A stretch of DNA of 64,000 bases from Minicystis rosea (GTDB lineage: Bacteria; Myxococcota_A; Polyangia; Polyangiales; Polyangiaceae), in contig CP016211.1 of assembly GCA_001931535.1 (NCBI GenBank), positions 5,501,573 to 5,565,572 on the forward strand, written 5' to 3'. The translations under genes were made by a program, and so were the position numbers. The notes beneath the pieces were generated by a model. That model was not told the origin of the DNA, ran no database searches, and was given only the letters and a program-made list of their open reading frames with translations. Shown piece by piece: positions 44,458 through 53,433 of this stretch (positions are counted from its first letter, which is position 1; the number at the start of each line of letters is the position of its first letter).

Positions 44458-44586
44458 TCGGATCCGTGTGCGCGAGGACGGGTCACCCGTTCCCGCGCTC
44501 TCGGATCTGTGTGCGCGGAGACGGGTCACCCGTCGCGCCGCTCTCGGATCTGTGTGCGCGAAGACGGGTCACCCGTCTCCACGCAC
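44458..44586. repeat. Three tandem 43-bp repeats with an internal palindrome
   Basis: Units start at 44458, 44501 and 44544, each opening TCGGATC, followed by GTGTGCGCG and the 13-bp palindrome ACGGGTCACCCGT (44478-44490, 44521-44533, 44564-44576), with a variable 10-bp tail. The array lies about 80 bp after the pilT stop in a 460-bp gap; the remainder (44587-44768) holds no convincing gene. Confidence 0.85.
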
Positions 44587-44768
44587 TCAACTTTGTAAGG
44601 GATTGCACAGTCGAGCCTTCCCGGACACAGGAGGCTGTGTGCCTCGGGGCGCCCGAGCGTTGGCGGGCGCTTCTTCCTTCGCATCGGAAGGCGCCTCCGT
44701 CTCACCGAACGCGATCGCGGAGCGGAGCGGGAGCTCGACGGTGCACCGAAAGCAACGCGGCCTCCTCA

Positions 44769-44811
44769 GAAAACACCGAGCCCGCCGAGAGCATGCGCTC
44801 CGGCGGGCTCG
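44769..44811 (-). terminator. Rho-independent terminator of the YXWGXW-type lipoprotein gene
   Basis: Perfect 11-bp stem CGAGCCCGCCG/CGGCGGGCTCG (44777-44787 and 44801-44811), followed on the minus strand by GTGTTTTC, 27 nt after the stop of the gene ending at 44839. Confidence 0.75.
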
Positions 44812-44838
44812 TAGGACCTTCAGACGATCACGACGCGA

Positions 44839-45405
44839 TCAGCGCCAGTGACCCTCGACCCAGCGGTACCGGCCGCGGTGCTTCTCCCAGTGGCCGTCGA
44901 CCCACACGCGGCCGCGCTGCTGCGCGTCCCAGCGGCCGCCGACCCAGACCCAGTCGCTGCCGCTCCAGCGGTAGTAGCCCTTCACCCAAACGAAGCCGTT
45001 GCGGCTGCGCGGCACGGGCTCGGAGCGCGGCGGCGGTGGCTCACGCGCGGCAAAGCGGTTCGTCCAGTGACCGGAGACCCACACGTGCCGGCGGTTGACC
45101 CAGCTCCAGTGACCCGGGGTCCAGTAGTAGTCGGCCTCGACGCCCGGCGCCCGGGGGCGCGTCTCCTGCTGCGGAGGCGGGGGCGCGGGCTCCTCGTCCG
45201 TGGTGTTCACCGTGGCGGCCGCGGAGGCGGAGGCCGAGGCCTCGGTGCCGGCCGGCGCGGGCGCGGGCGCCGGGGCGGCGGTCGCGGCCACGGTGGCGGC
45301 GGCGGAGGTGCTCTCGTCCTTGGCCGCTTCCTTCTTGCACGCGGCGACGTTGAACGCGCCGATCATCAATGCTGCGGCGAGAAACTTCTCTCGATCCAGT
45401 TTCAT
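44839..45405 (-). CDS. YXWxxGHW-repeat lipoprotein
   Basis: 188 aa. Signal MKLDREKFLAAALMIGAFNVAAC with lipobox VAAC, then an Ala/Pro-rich linker of about 60 residues. The C-terminal half has repeated aromatic motifs YYWTPGHWSWV, HVWVSGHWTNR, FVWVKGYYRW, WVWVGGRWD, RVWVDGHWEK and YRWVEGHWR, typical of the YXWGXW/BcpO-type repeat family of unknown function (probably surface- or peptidoglycan-associated). It overlaps the 3' end of the upstream Mur ligase gene by 4 bp (ATGA), implying co-translation, and is followed by a strong terminator. Confidence 0.9.
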   Translation of the reverse strand: MKLDREKFLAAALMIGAFNVAACKKEAAKDESTSAAATVAATAAPAPAPAPAGTEASASASAAATVNTTDEEPAPPPPQQETRPRAPGVEADYYWTPGHWSWVNRRHVWVSGHWTNRFAAREPPPPRSEPVPRSRNGFVWVKGYYRWSGSDWVWVGGRWDAQQRGRVWVDGHWEKHRGRYRWVEGHWR

Positions 45406-46757
45406 GTCCTGCTCTTCCTTCCCGTTTCGCCGTCCGCAGCACTCGGCGCGGAGCGGGCAACCTCGACGTCATCGAAAGGCACGATGCGGTCCCGGAGGAT
45501 CTGCGTCTTCTCGTGCCCTTTCCCCGCGATCACCACGATGTCGCGGACCCCGGCCCAGGCGATCGCCTCGCGGATCGCCTGGCCTCGATCCGTTATACGG
45601 ATCGGCGGGTCGAATCTTCCTACGACCCCCGAAAGAATTTCTGCGGCGATGTCCTCGGGACGCTCGCCTCGGGGGTTGTCCATGGTCACCACCACCCGAT
45701 CCGCGAGCTCGGCGGCCACCCGTCCCATCTCCGGGCGCTTGCCCCGATCGCGATCGCCGCCGCAGCCGAACACGCAGATGACCCGGCCCTTCTCGGCTTC
45801 GACGAGGGACCGCGCAAGCGCCAAGGTCCGCTCCAGGGCGTCCGGCGTGTGCGCGTAGTCGACCACGACGAGCCGGCCGTCCGGGCGATCGACCTGCTCG
45901 AAGCGCCCCGGCACGCCCGCGAAGGACGCGAGCGCCTCGCGAATCGCCTCGGGCGGATACCCGAGCGCGTCGGCCGCGACCGCAGCGGCGAGCGCATTCT
46001 CCGCGTGAACGTGCCCGACCACCCGCAGCGCGAGCGCGCCGCCGAGTCGATCGGCGAGCGGCGAAGGCGCGAGCTCGATGCGCGTGCCCCTGCGATCGAC
46101 GGTGACACGCGCCGCGGAGAGCGCGAGCGGCAGCGACACGCACGCAGGATCGACGGCGCGCGCCGCATACGCGACCACGCGAACGGCCGGCGGCGTCACC
46201 TCCGCGAGGAGCGCGCTCGCGGGATCGGCGGCGTTGACGACGGCGACGCCGCCCGGGAGCAGCGTCATGAAGAGCTGCGCCTTGGCGGCGAGGTACGCTT
46301 CCGGTGTGCCGTGAACCCCGAGGTGATCGCGCGTGAGGTTGGTGAACACGCCCACCGTCGCGGGCAGCTCGTGCGCGGCCCCACGCGAGAGCGCGTACGA
46401 CGTCGACTCGAGCACCATCGTCCGCACGCCGGACGCGGCCGCGAGGTCGAGCGTCCGCTTCATCGAATCGAGGCTCGATTCGTTGGACGTCGGCTCACCG
46501 CGAACCCACGCGCCCACCGTCGTCACGCGCGCGCTCGCTTCCCCGGCATGCATCGCGACGGCGTCGATCATCGACGAGGTCGTCGTCTTGCCATTGGTGC
46601 CGGTGACACGAACGATCCGGTAAGGCACGACGATCCGCGCCACGCCGCCCCCGTCGCGGTGCGCCTCGGGCGACCTCGCCGCCGTCGTCTCGATAGAAGG
46701 CCCCGGCACCGCACGCAGAGATATCCCAAGATGCCTCGGCGTTGCTAGGGCAGGCAC
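45402..46757 (-). CDS. MurE-like Mur ligase lacking the N-terminal UDP-binding domain
   Basis: 451 aa. The ATP-binding TGTNGKTTTSSMID (about 53-66) lies some 60 residues closer to the start than in MurE, so domain 1, which binds the UDP-MurNAc substrate, is missing; the true start may be the GTG near codon 39. The central and C-terminal ligase domains are complete: TNLTRDHLGVHGTPEAYLAAK, VVDYAHTPDALERTLA, VFGCGGDRDRGKRPEM, MDNPRGERPEDI with the DNPR motif of meso-DAP-specific MurE, and AGKGHEKTQ. MEVSSHA is changed to LESTSYA. It may act on another substrate; the coupled gene encodes a wall-type lipoprotein. Confidence 0.85.
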   Translation of the reverse strand: MPALATPRHLGISLRAVPGPSIETTAARSPEAHRDGGGVARIVVPYRIVRVTGTNGKTTTSSMIDAVAMHAGEASARVTTVGAWVRGEPTSNESSLDSMKRTLDLAAASGVRTMVLESTSYALSRGAAHELPATVGVFTNLTRDHLGVHGTPEAYLAAKAQLFMTLLPGGVAVVNAADPASALLAEVTPPAVRVVAYAARAVDPACVSLPLALSAARVTVDRRGTRIELAPSPLADRLGGALALRVVGHVHAENALAAAVAADALGYPPEAIREALASFAGVPGRFEQVDRPDGRLVVVDYAHTPDALERTLALARSLVEAEKGRVICVFGCGGDRDRGKRPEMGRVAAELADRVVVTMDNPRGERPEDIAAEILSGVVGRFDPPIRITDRGQAIREAIAWAGVRDIVVIAGKGHEKTQILRDRIVPFDDVEVARSAPSAADGETGRKSRT

Positions 46758-46801
46758 GGATTCGACGCCATTCCATGGGCTTGCCCGTTACCATCCCCGC
46801 C

Positions 46802-48625
46802 ATGCAGTTGGTCACCTCGCCCGATCTGGCGCCGGCCGAGGTCGTCGCCACGCACCGCCCGGATGGCACGATCCTCCTCGATTCCGCGCATCCGCTCGGC
46901 GCGCATCCGCGGCATGTCGGCGATCGCCTGCGCCATTGGTCCGAGGTCGAGCCGGATCGTCTCTTCCTCACGGAACGTGACGAAGCGCGCAGCGTGCGCC
47001 GGATCACGTATGCCGAGACACGCCGCACGATCGAGCGGCTCGCGCAGGGGCTCGTCGATCGCGGACTGTCGGCGGAAAGGCCGCTCCTGATCCTCTCGGA
47101 CAACGGCATCGATCACGCGTTGCTCACGCTCGCGGCCATGCACGCGGGCGTGCCTGCGGCGCCGGTCTCGCCGGCGTACAGCCTGCTCTCCGCGGATCTC
47201 GAGAAGCTTCGGGCCATCGGCAAGCTCGTGCATCCGGGGATGGTGTGGACCGCCGACGCCGATCGCTATGCGCGCGCGCTCGATGCGCTGGCCTCGACGG
47301 GCGCCGTGCTCGCGGCGAGCCGCGGGGCCAAGGGCGATGTCCTCCCAATCGATGCGCTCGCGCAGCGCGATCCGAGCGATGCGCTGGAGGCGCGCTTCCA
47401 AGCGCAGACGCCGGACACCGTCGCCAAGATCCTCTTCACCTCGGGCTCCACGGGCCTGCCCAAAGGCGTGCTCAACACGCAGCGCATGCTCTGCTCGAAC
47501 CAGCGCGCCATCGAAGTGGTGTGGCCGTTCCTCACGCGCAGGCCGCCCGTGGTGCTCGATTGGTTGCCGTGGAGCCACACGTTCGGCGCCAACCACAACT
47601 TCAACATGGTGTTGTTCCACGGCGGGACGCTGCACATCGACGACGGCAAGCCCACGCCCGATCTCGTGACCCGCACCGTGGAGAACATCCGCGCGAGCTC
47701 GCCGACGCTCTACTTCAACGTGCCGCGCGGCTTCGACATGTTGCTCCCGTTCTTGGAGCGCGACGAAGCGCTGCGCGACGCGTTCTTCCGTGATCTCGAC
47801 GTGATCTTCTACGCCGCGGCGTCGCTGCCGAAGCCGCTCTGGGAGCGCCTCGAAGCGGCCTCGCGCATGGCGCGCGGCGAGGTGGTGCTGATGCTCTCGG
47901 CCTGGGGCTCGACGGAGACGGCGCCGCTGTCGACGACGGTCCACTTTCGCATCCAGACGGCCGGCGTGATCGGCAATCCCGCGCCGGGGACGACGATCAA
48001 GATGGTGCCCACCGCAGGCAAGATGGAGCTCCGCGTGAAGGGCCCGAACGTGACGCCGGGCTACCTCGATCGGCCCGATCTCACGGCGGCCGCCTTCGAC
48101 GACGAGGGCTTCTACCGCACGGGAGACGCGGGCAAGCTCGTCGATCCGGAGCGCCCCGCCGCGGGCATCGCCTTCGACGGTCGCATCGCGGAGGACTTCA
48201 AGCTCGTGTCGGGGACCTGGGTCCACGTGGGCGCGGTGCGCATCGCGGCCGTCGCGGCGGCGGCGCCGATCGTGCAGGACGCGGTCGTGGCCGGCCTCGA
48301 TCGCACCGAGATCGGGCTCATGATCTTCCTCAACCCGCTCACGTGCCGCGAGCTCTGCCCCGGCGTTTCGCCGCGCGATCTGGGCGCCGAGCCCGTGGTG
48401 CGGGCGCGGCTCGCCGAGGCGTTCCAGCGCTACAACGAAGCGTGCCCCGGCTCGAGCCAGCGCGTGGGTCGCGTGCTGGTGCTGGCGGAGCCGCCGAGCA
48501 TCGACGCCAACGAGATCACCGACAAGGGCTACATCAACCAGCGCGCGGTGCTCGAGCGACGCGCCGCGCTGGTCGAGCGGCTCTACCAAGACGACGCCGA
48601 GGACGTGCTCCGCTTTCCGCGCTGA
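46802..48625 (+). CDS. Feruloyl-CoA synthase-like AMP-binding enzyme
   Basis: 607 aa. Acyl-CoA synthetases activate carboxylates as AMP esters then CoA thioesters. Core motifs: KILFTSGSTGLPKGVLNTQ (P-loop), LPWSHTFGANHNFN, LSAWGSTETAP, GFYRTGDAGKLVDP, DGRIAEDFKLVSGTWVHVG, and a C-terminal ANEITDKGYINQRAVL with the catalytic Lys. The overall pattern (LDWLPWSHTFG, FNVPRGFDMLLPFLE) matches feruloyl-CoA/trans-feruloyl-CoA synthases acting on hydroxycinnamates. ATG at 46802; no other aromatic-catabolism gene is nearby, so the exact substrate is uncertain. Confidence 0.88.
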   Translation: MQLVTSPDLAPAEVVATHRPDGTILLDSAHPLGAHPRHVGDRLRHWSEVEPDRLFLTERDEARSVRRITYAETRRTIERLAQGLVDRGLSAERPLLILSDNGIDHALLTLAAMHAGVPAAPVSPAYSLLSADLEKLRAIGKLVHPGMVWTADADRYARALDALASTGAVLAASRGAKGDVLPIDALAQRDPSDALEARFQAQTPDTVAKILFTSGSTGLPKGVLNTQRMLCSNQRAIEVVWPFLTRRPPVVLDWLPWSHTFGANHNFNMVLFHGGTLHIDDGKPTPDLVTRTVENIRASSPTLYFNVPRGFDMLLPFLERDEALRDAFFRDLDVIFYAAASLPKPLWERLEAASRMARGEVVLMLSAWGSTETAPLSTTVHFRIQTAGVIGNPAPGTTIKMVPTAGKMELRVKGPNVTPGYLDRPDLTAAAFDDEGFYRTGDAGKLVDPERPAAGIAFDGRIAEDFKLVSGTWVHVGAVRIAAVAAAAPIVQDAVVAGLDRTEIGLMIFLNPLTCRELCPGVSPRDLGAEPVVRARLAEAFQRYNEACPGSSQRVGRVLVLAEPPSIDANEITDKGYINQRAVLERRAALVERLYQDDAEDVLRFPR

Positions 48626-48720
48626 CGGGGGTGCGTCCACGCAACCCTCCGGCGAGGCGCATTCACACGACCCGAGAACCAGGCGTGAGCGATGCGAAGG
48701 ATGGGCTACGCTTCGCGCAC

Positions 48721-49584
48721 ATGGAGAGGTCCCCTTTCCGTGCTCGGCGGCTTGCGCCGGGCGACGTGCGCCGCATCCTGCGGCGAGCCGCCGAGCTGGC
48801 CGAGCACGATGCGAGCACGAGGTCGACGGAGCGATCGCTCACGCAGGACGAGATCGAGCGTTTGGGCGTGGAGCTCGGGCTGCCCGCGACGGCCATCCGC
48901 GACGCCATCCGTGACGACGCGGAGCTCGCGGACGCCCTCGCCGACGGCGACACGCCCGGCAGCACCACGCGCGATCAGCGCACCGATCCTCGGCGAATCG
49001 TGCTCGAGAACGAGATCGAGGGCGAGATCTCCGCTTCGTACGACGAGGACGTGGTCGAGACCATCGCCACCACCTTCGGCGACGGCGGCCGCACGCAGCT
49101 CATCGGCCGGACGCTCACGTGGACCCCTACGCCCGAGCCGAACAACCAGCAGCGCCAGCTCACCATCAGCGTGCGCACGCGCGACGGCTACACGCGCATC
49201 CGCATCGACGAGCGCCTCACGCAGCTCTACTACGGCCTCTTCCTGGGCATGGGCCTCGGCATCGGCATCGGCGGCGGTGTCGGCGTGGGCCTCCCGCTGG
49301 CCATCGCGCTGCGCGCGCCGGTGTTCGGCCTGGTCATCTTCCTCGCCTTCGCGCTGGTGGGTTGGATCCTCCCCTACCTGATCTACGGCGCGGTCCGGCG
49401 GCGGCGGATCAAGGCCCTGCGCAAGCTGATGGCCCATCTTCGCGCCGAGATCCGCAAGGGCATCGATCTCTCGCGCGAGCACTCGGTGACGCGGGCGCGC
49501 ATCGCCTCCGGCGAGGACGCCTTCGATGACGAAGAGGCCGAAGCCGAAACCGAAGCCGACGTCTCGCGCATGCGCCGGCGTTGA
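48721..49584 (+). CDS. Membrane protein of unknown function with two TM helices
   Basis: 287 aa from the ATG at 48721; a GTG at 48685 is an alternative. The N-terminus is Arg-rich with a helical stretch (DVRRILRRAAELAEHD and LTQDEIERLGVELGLPATAIRDAI) like a small regulatory helical domain seen before membrane segments in myxobacterial proteins. Two adjacent TM helices (LFLGMGLGIGIGGGVGVGLPLAIAL and FGLVIFLAFALVGWILPYLIY) follow, then a charged cytoplasmic tail ending in Glu/Asp-rich sequence. No family identified. Confidence 0.78.
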   Translation: MERSPFRARRLAPGDVRRILRRAAELAEHDASTRSTERSLTQDEIERLGVELGLPATAIRDAIRDDAELADALADGDTPGSTTRDQRTDPRRIVLENEIEGEISASYDEDVVETIATTFGDGGRTQLIGRTLTWTPTPEPNNQQRQLTISVRTRDGYTRIRIDERLTQLYYGLFLGMGLGIGIGGGVGVGLPLAIALRAPVFGLVIFLAFALVGWILPYLIYGAVRRRRIKALRKLMAHLRAEIRKGIDLSREHSVTRARIASGEDAFDDEEAEAETEADVSRMRRR

Positions 49585-49711
49585 GCGCGAGGCCTCGCAA
49601 CACGCAGGATTTCCCGCCGATCGGCTCGCTCGGCGTCGTTGCATGGACGCAACGATCGGTTGCGGCGAGGGTGGCTGATGGCGCGGCCCACACGACTTAC
49701 GGTGGGAGGCC

Positions 49712-50599
49712 ATGAGCAACAGCACTCGCAAGGTCTCGCGCATCGTCACCGCCCACCGGCAAACGGAGGGCGCAGGCTTCGTCGTTCGCCGCCCGTTCCC
49801 GAGCGCGGGCTTCGACCTGGCGAACCCGTTCCTCATGCTCGACGAGATGGGCCCCGTCACGTACGCGCCGGGCAAGGCCGTGGGCGCGCCGGATCATCCG
49901 CACCGCGGCTTCGAGACGGTCACGTACATCCTCGACGGCGAGACCGAGCATGAAGACTCGGCCGGGCACCGCGGCGTCATCGGCGCGGGCGACGTGCAGT
50001 GGATGACGGCCGGGCGCGGCGTGATCCACTCCGAGATGCCGTCGCAGAAGATCCGCGAAGAAGGCGGCCGCATGCACGGCTTCCAGCTCTGGGTGAACCT
50101 GCCGGCGCGCGACAAGATGATGCCGCCGCGCTACCAGGAGATCCCGCGGGCTCGCATCCCCGAGGCGACCTCGGCCGACGGCCTCGCGAGCGTGCGCGTC
50201 GTGGCCGGCGAGGCGCTCGGCGCGCAAGCCGTCATCGAGACGCGGACGCCGATCGCCTACCACGACTGGACGCTGCGCCCCGGCGCCAACGTCGAGACCG
50301 CGATCCCCGCGAGCTTCGCGGCCTATGTCTACGTGTTCGGCGGCGTGGTGAACGTGGACGGCAAGCCGGTCGCCGATGGACAGCTCGCGGTCCTCGGCGA
50401 AGGCGATCGCGTGCGCTTCGAGGTGCCGAGCGAAGCACCGCAGACGGCGCGGTTCCTGTTGTTGGCCGGCGAGCCGCTGAACGAGCCGGTCGCCGCGTAC
50501 GGTCCCTTCGTGATGAACACGCGCGAAGAGATCATGCAGGCCATCCGCGACTACCAGTCCGGGCGCATGGGCGAGATCGTGCGCACCGCGACGCCCTGA
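49712..50599 (+). CDS. Pirin family protein
   Basis: 295 aa. Pirins are bicupin metal proteins. The N-terminal cupin has FLMLDEMGPVTYAPG, the metal ligands in APDHPHRGFETVTYILDGE (two His), then HEDSAGHRGVIGAGDVQWMTAGRGVIHSE (His and Glu); the C-terminal cupin is present from about 175. Some members show quercetinase activity; others act in stress or regulation. GGGAGG lies 5 nt upstream of the ATG. Confidence 0.95.
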   Translation: MSNSTRKVSRIVTAHRQTEGAGFVVRRPFPSAGFDLANPFLMLDEMGPVTYAPGKAVGAPDHPHRGFETVTYILDGETEHEDSAGHRGVIGAGDVQWMTAGRGVIHSEMPSQKIREEGGRMHGFQLWVNLPARDKMMPPRYQEIPRARIPEATSADGLASVRVVAGEALGAQAVIETRTPIAYHDWTLRPGANVETAIPASFAAYVYVFGGVVNVDGKPVADGQLAVLGEGDRVRFEVPSEAPQTARFLLLAGEPLNEPVAAYGPFVMNTREEIMQAIRDYQSGRMGEIVRTATP

Positions 50600-50619
50600 C
50601 GCTCCGCGGATCACGCGAG

Positions 50620-50648
50620 GCGCCGCCGGTGGATCACGCCGGCGGCGC
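50620..50648. terminator. Stem-loop between convergent pirin and lipoprotein genes
   Basis: Perfect 10-bp stem GCGCCGCCGG/CCGGCGGCGC with a 9-nt loop, 20 nt after the pirin stop and 8 nt from the end of the convergent gene. No U tract. Confidence 0.5.
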
Positions 50649-50656
50649 AGCCTCGT

Positions 50657-51145
50657 TCAGAAGCGGACCTCGGCGGTGTGCCGTTCGATGATGGCGCGGA
50701 TCTGCGCGGCGCACGGGGTCACGTTCGTGCCCTCGAGGATGAGCATCATGAGCTCTTTGCCGCCGCCGAGGTCGTGCCGCGGGACCACCGGCTGCGTGTG
50801 GATCTGCGCCGGCGACGAGGCGTCGTGGACATCGATGAAGAGCCAGATGCCATCCGGATCGGGGCTCGGGACGCCGCTCGACCAACCGCCGCGCGCCGTG
50901 GAAGCGTGCGTGTGGTGGTCGTAGACGATGCGCGCGTCGGCGGGATCGAAGTGCCGGTCGACCTCGAAGCTCGCGAGCTGCGGGCACGTGCGCGAGAGGC
51001 GCGCGATGTCATGGGCGATGGCGAAGAGGAGGCCCGAAGCCTTCGGTCCCAGATCGCCCGCGGCAGGCGTGGAAGGAGCATTGCGCGTCGGCATGTGACA
51101 CCCGGCGACGACAGCGATGATCCCGACCAGCGCTCGCCTCGTCAC
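50657..51145 (-). CDS. Small lipoprotein of unknown function
   Basis: 162 aa. MTRRALVGIIAVVAGC is a minimal lipoprotein signal with lipobox VAGC. The mature part has paired Cys (SRTCPQLASF and VTPCAAQIRA) and a His-rich centre (RIVYDHHTHASTARGGW, IWLFIDVHDASS), perhaps binding metal, and LILEGTNVTPCAA. No family recognised. Divergent from the molybdopterin oxidoreductase by 124 bp. Confidence 0.82.
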   Translation of the reverse strand: MTRRALVGIIAVVAGCHMPTRNAPSTPAAGDLGPKASGLLFAIAHDIARLSRTCPQLASFEVDRHFDPADARIVYDHHTHASTARGGWSSGVPSPDPDGIWLFIDVHDASSPAQIHTQPVVPRHDLGGGKELMMLILEGTNVTPCAAQIRAIIERHTAEVRF

Positions 51146-51269
51146 CCGGAGAACGTAGCCGATGGGAAGGGCGTCCGCTCGACCGAGGATTGTCGGACAT
51201 TCCGGCGCGGACCGAGCAGAGGCGCGGACCGGACCGCAGGCGTCGCCGAGATGCTAACCTCCCGCCCCC

Positions 51270-53246
51270 ATGGCGCACGAGGTCCGCACTGCTTGCACGC
51301 GTGATTGCCCGGACGCTTGTCAGATCATCGCGACGGTCGAGGACGGTCGCATCACCCGCCTCCGCGGTGATCCGACGCATCCCATCACGCGCGGGTTCCT
51401 CTGCTATCGCACGGACCATTATCTCGATCGCCAGTACTCGCCGGAGCGGCTCACCACGCCGCTCGTTCGGCGCGGCGGCAAGCTCGAGCCGGCCACGTGG
51501 GACGAAGCGCTCGGCCTCGTGGCCGCGAAGATCGCCGAGGCCCGCGATCGCCATGGATTCGAGTCGATCCTGCGCGTGGGCGGGGGCGGCTCGCTCGGGA
51601 TCCTGAAGCTCGTCAACCGCCACTTCTGGGAGCTCTTCGGGCCCATCACGCACACGCGCGGCGACATCTGCTCGGGCGCGGGCGAGGCCGCGCAGGAAGC
51701 GGACATGGGCATCTCGGACGCGCACGATCTCGAGGATCTCGAGAACAGCCGCGCCATCGTGCTCTGGGGGAAGAACGTCGCCGAGACGGGCGTGCACCTG
51801 ATCCCGCACCTCAAGCGGGCCCGCGCGCGCGGCGTGCCCATCATCCAGATCGATCCCGTGCACAACGCGCAGACGCTGAAGCTCTGCGATCGACACTACG
51901 CCGGGCGCCCGGGCTGCGACGGCTTCATCGCGCTCGGCGTGGCGCGCGCGCTGCTCGACGGCGGGCACACCGATCCGGACGCGCCGTCGTACTGCGACGG
52001 CTTCGAGGCCTTCACCGCGCTCGCGCAGCGCCGCACCGTCGCGGAATGGGCAGCCCTCGCGGATCTCTCGGAGGCCGCCGTGCGCGAGATCGCGGACCTC
52101 TATGCGCAGCACAAGCCCACCGCGACGTTCGTCGGTTGGGGCATGGGAAGGCGGCTCCATGGGTCGGCCACCGTGCGGCTCGTCGATGCGCTCGCGGCCA
52201 TCACGGGCAACCTCGGCGTGCCCGGAGGCGGCGCGACGTACTACTTCCAGCGGCGCGGCGGGTTCGACACGTCGTTCGTCAAGCGGCCCGAGAACCGCAA
52301 GGCGCGCACGCTCCTCGAGCCTCTCCTCGGCGAAGAGATCCTCCGCGCCGATCCCAAGGTCCGCGTCGCCGTCGTCGACAACGCCAACCCCGCGAGCCAG
52401 CTCCCCGAGTCGGCGACGGTGGCCAAGGGGCTCGCGTCGATCGATTTCCTCGTCGTGATCGACGCCTTCCTCACCGACACGGCGGAGCTCGCGCACGTCG
52501 TCCTGCCCACCACGACCATGCTCGAAGAGCACGACGTCGTGGGCGCCTACGGGCACCATCACGTGCAGCTCGCGCAGCCCGTGGTGCCGCCGCCCGAAGG
52601 CGTGCGCTCGGATCTCGAGATCTACCAAGCGCTCGCCGATCGCCTCGGCTTCGGGGAGAAGATGCGCGGGCACGCCGAGGCGTGGATCGATCGCGTGCTC
52701 GCGCCCATGGCCGATCGCGGGGTCACGCGGGACGCGCTCTCGCGCCGCTCCCTCCGCAAGCCGGACGCGCCGCGCGTGCTCTTCGAAGGGCGCCACTTCC
52801 GCACGCCGAACGGACGCTTCCAGCTCGTCACCGATTTCGTCGAGGCGCCGCACACCCTGGAGGCCGGCTATCCGCTGGTGCTCATGTCGAACTCCAGCTA
52901 CCGCAACCAAGCCTCGCAGATGTCGCGCGCCGAGCAGCAGGATCCGGCGCCGATCACCGTGCACCCCGACGCCGCGCCCGGCCTCGCCGAGGGTGATCTC
53001 GCAATCCTCGAATCACCTCTTCATCGCGTGACGGTGCGCCTCCGCTTCGATGCGAAGCAGCGCCGCGACGTGGTCATCTACGCCAAGGGACGATGGGGAA
53101 AGTTCGGCGGCCCCAACGCCCTCGTGCGCGCGCGGGAGACCGACGCGGGCGGCGGCGCCGCGTACTACGATCAAGGCGTGCGCATCGTGGCGATCACGAT
53201 GGGGCCGCAAGCGGCTCCAAACCCCGGCCGGACGAGCCGGCCTTGA
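51270..53246 (+). CDS. Molybdopterin oxidoreductase (bis-MGD family) with one 4Fe-4S cluster
   Basis: 658 aa. N-terminal cluster motif TACTRDCPDACQ (C-x3-C-x3-C), with the fourth Cys in RGFLCYR about 30 residues later. RGDICSGAGEAAQ (about 130-142) aligns with the region that carries the Mo ligand in formate dehydrogenase/Nap-type enzymes, so Cys is the likely ligand. Later motifs: VLWGKNVAETGVHLIPHLKRA, AITGNLGVPGGGATYYF, VVLPTTTMLEEHDVVGAYGHHHVQ, PLVLMSNSSYRNQASQM (MGD binding). No twin-arginine signal, so it is probably cytoplasmic. Electron partner unknown. The last ~14 residues are encoded by the 53-bp repeats that follow. Confidence 0.92.
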   Translation: MAHEVRTACTRDCPDACQIIATVEDGRITRLRGDPTHPITRGFLCYRTDHYLDRQYSPERLTTPLVRRGGKLEPATWDEALGLVAAKIAEARDRHGFESILRVGGGGSLGILKLVNRHFWELFGPITHTRGDICSGAGEAAQEADMGISDAHDLEDLENSRAIVLWGKNVAETGVHLIPHLKRARARGVPIIQIDPVHNAQTLKLCDRHYAGRPGCDGFIALGVARALLDGGHTDPDAPSYCDGFEAFTALAQRRTVAEWAALADLSEAAVREIADLYAQHKPTATFVGWGMGRRLHGSATVRLVDALAAITGNLGVPGGGATYYFQRRGGFDTSFVKRPENRKARTLLEPLLGEEILRADPKVRVAVVDNANPASQLPESATVAKGLASIDFLVVIDAFLTDTAELAHVVLPTTTMLEEHDVVGAYGHHHVQLAQPVVPPPEGVRSDLEIYQALADRLGFGEKMRGHAEAWIDRVLAPMADRGVTRDALSRRSLRKPDAPRVLFEGRHFRTPNGRFQLVTDFVEAPHTLEAGYPLVLMSNSSYRNQASQMSRAEQQDPAPITVHPDAAPGLAEGDLAILESPLHRVTVRLRFDAKQRRDVVIYAKGRWGKFGGPNALVRARETDAGGGAAYYDQGVRIVAITMGPQAAPNPGRTSRP

Positions 53247-53330
53247 TCACGACGGACCAGCAAGCGGCCCCAAACCCCGGCCGCACGAGCCGGCCTTGAT
53301 CACGACGGACCAGCAAGCGGACGAGCCGGC
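53208..53330. repeat. 53-bp tandem repeats overlapping the 3' end of the oxidoreductase gene
   Basis: Two full copies, 53208-53260 and 53261-53313 (three mismatches seen), plus a partial third from 53314 that begins CAAGCGG and then skips to ACGAGCCGGC. Each unit contains the near-palindrome CCGGCCG-ACGAGCCGGCC. Because 53 is not a multiple of three, the copies read in different frames; the first supplies the oxidoreductase's C-terminus and stop. Confidence 0.85.
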
Positions 53331-53433
53331 GATGCCGAGCCGTTGACGAACGAACAACCGATCGCGAGCGCCGCGAAGCGAGCGAGCTACGCTGACGAGC
53401 CTCGTCGGCGAACGCCGGCGCGTCGCGATTTCC

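Noticed and set aside
44466..45098. Plus-strand frame through the 43-bp repeats and the antisense of the YXWGXW gene
   Set aside because: Product is repeat-derived and overlaps a convincing lipoprotein gene; no start signal.
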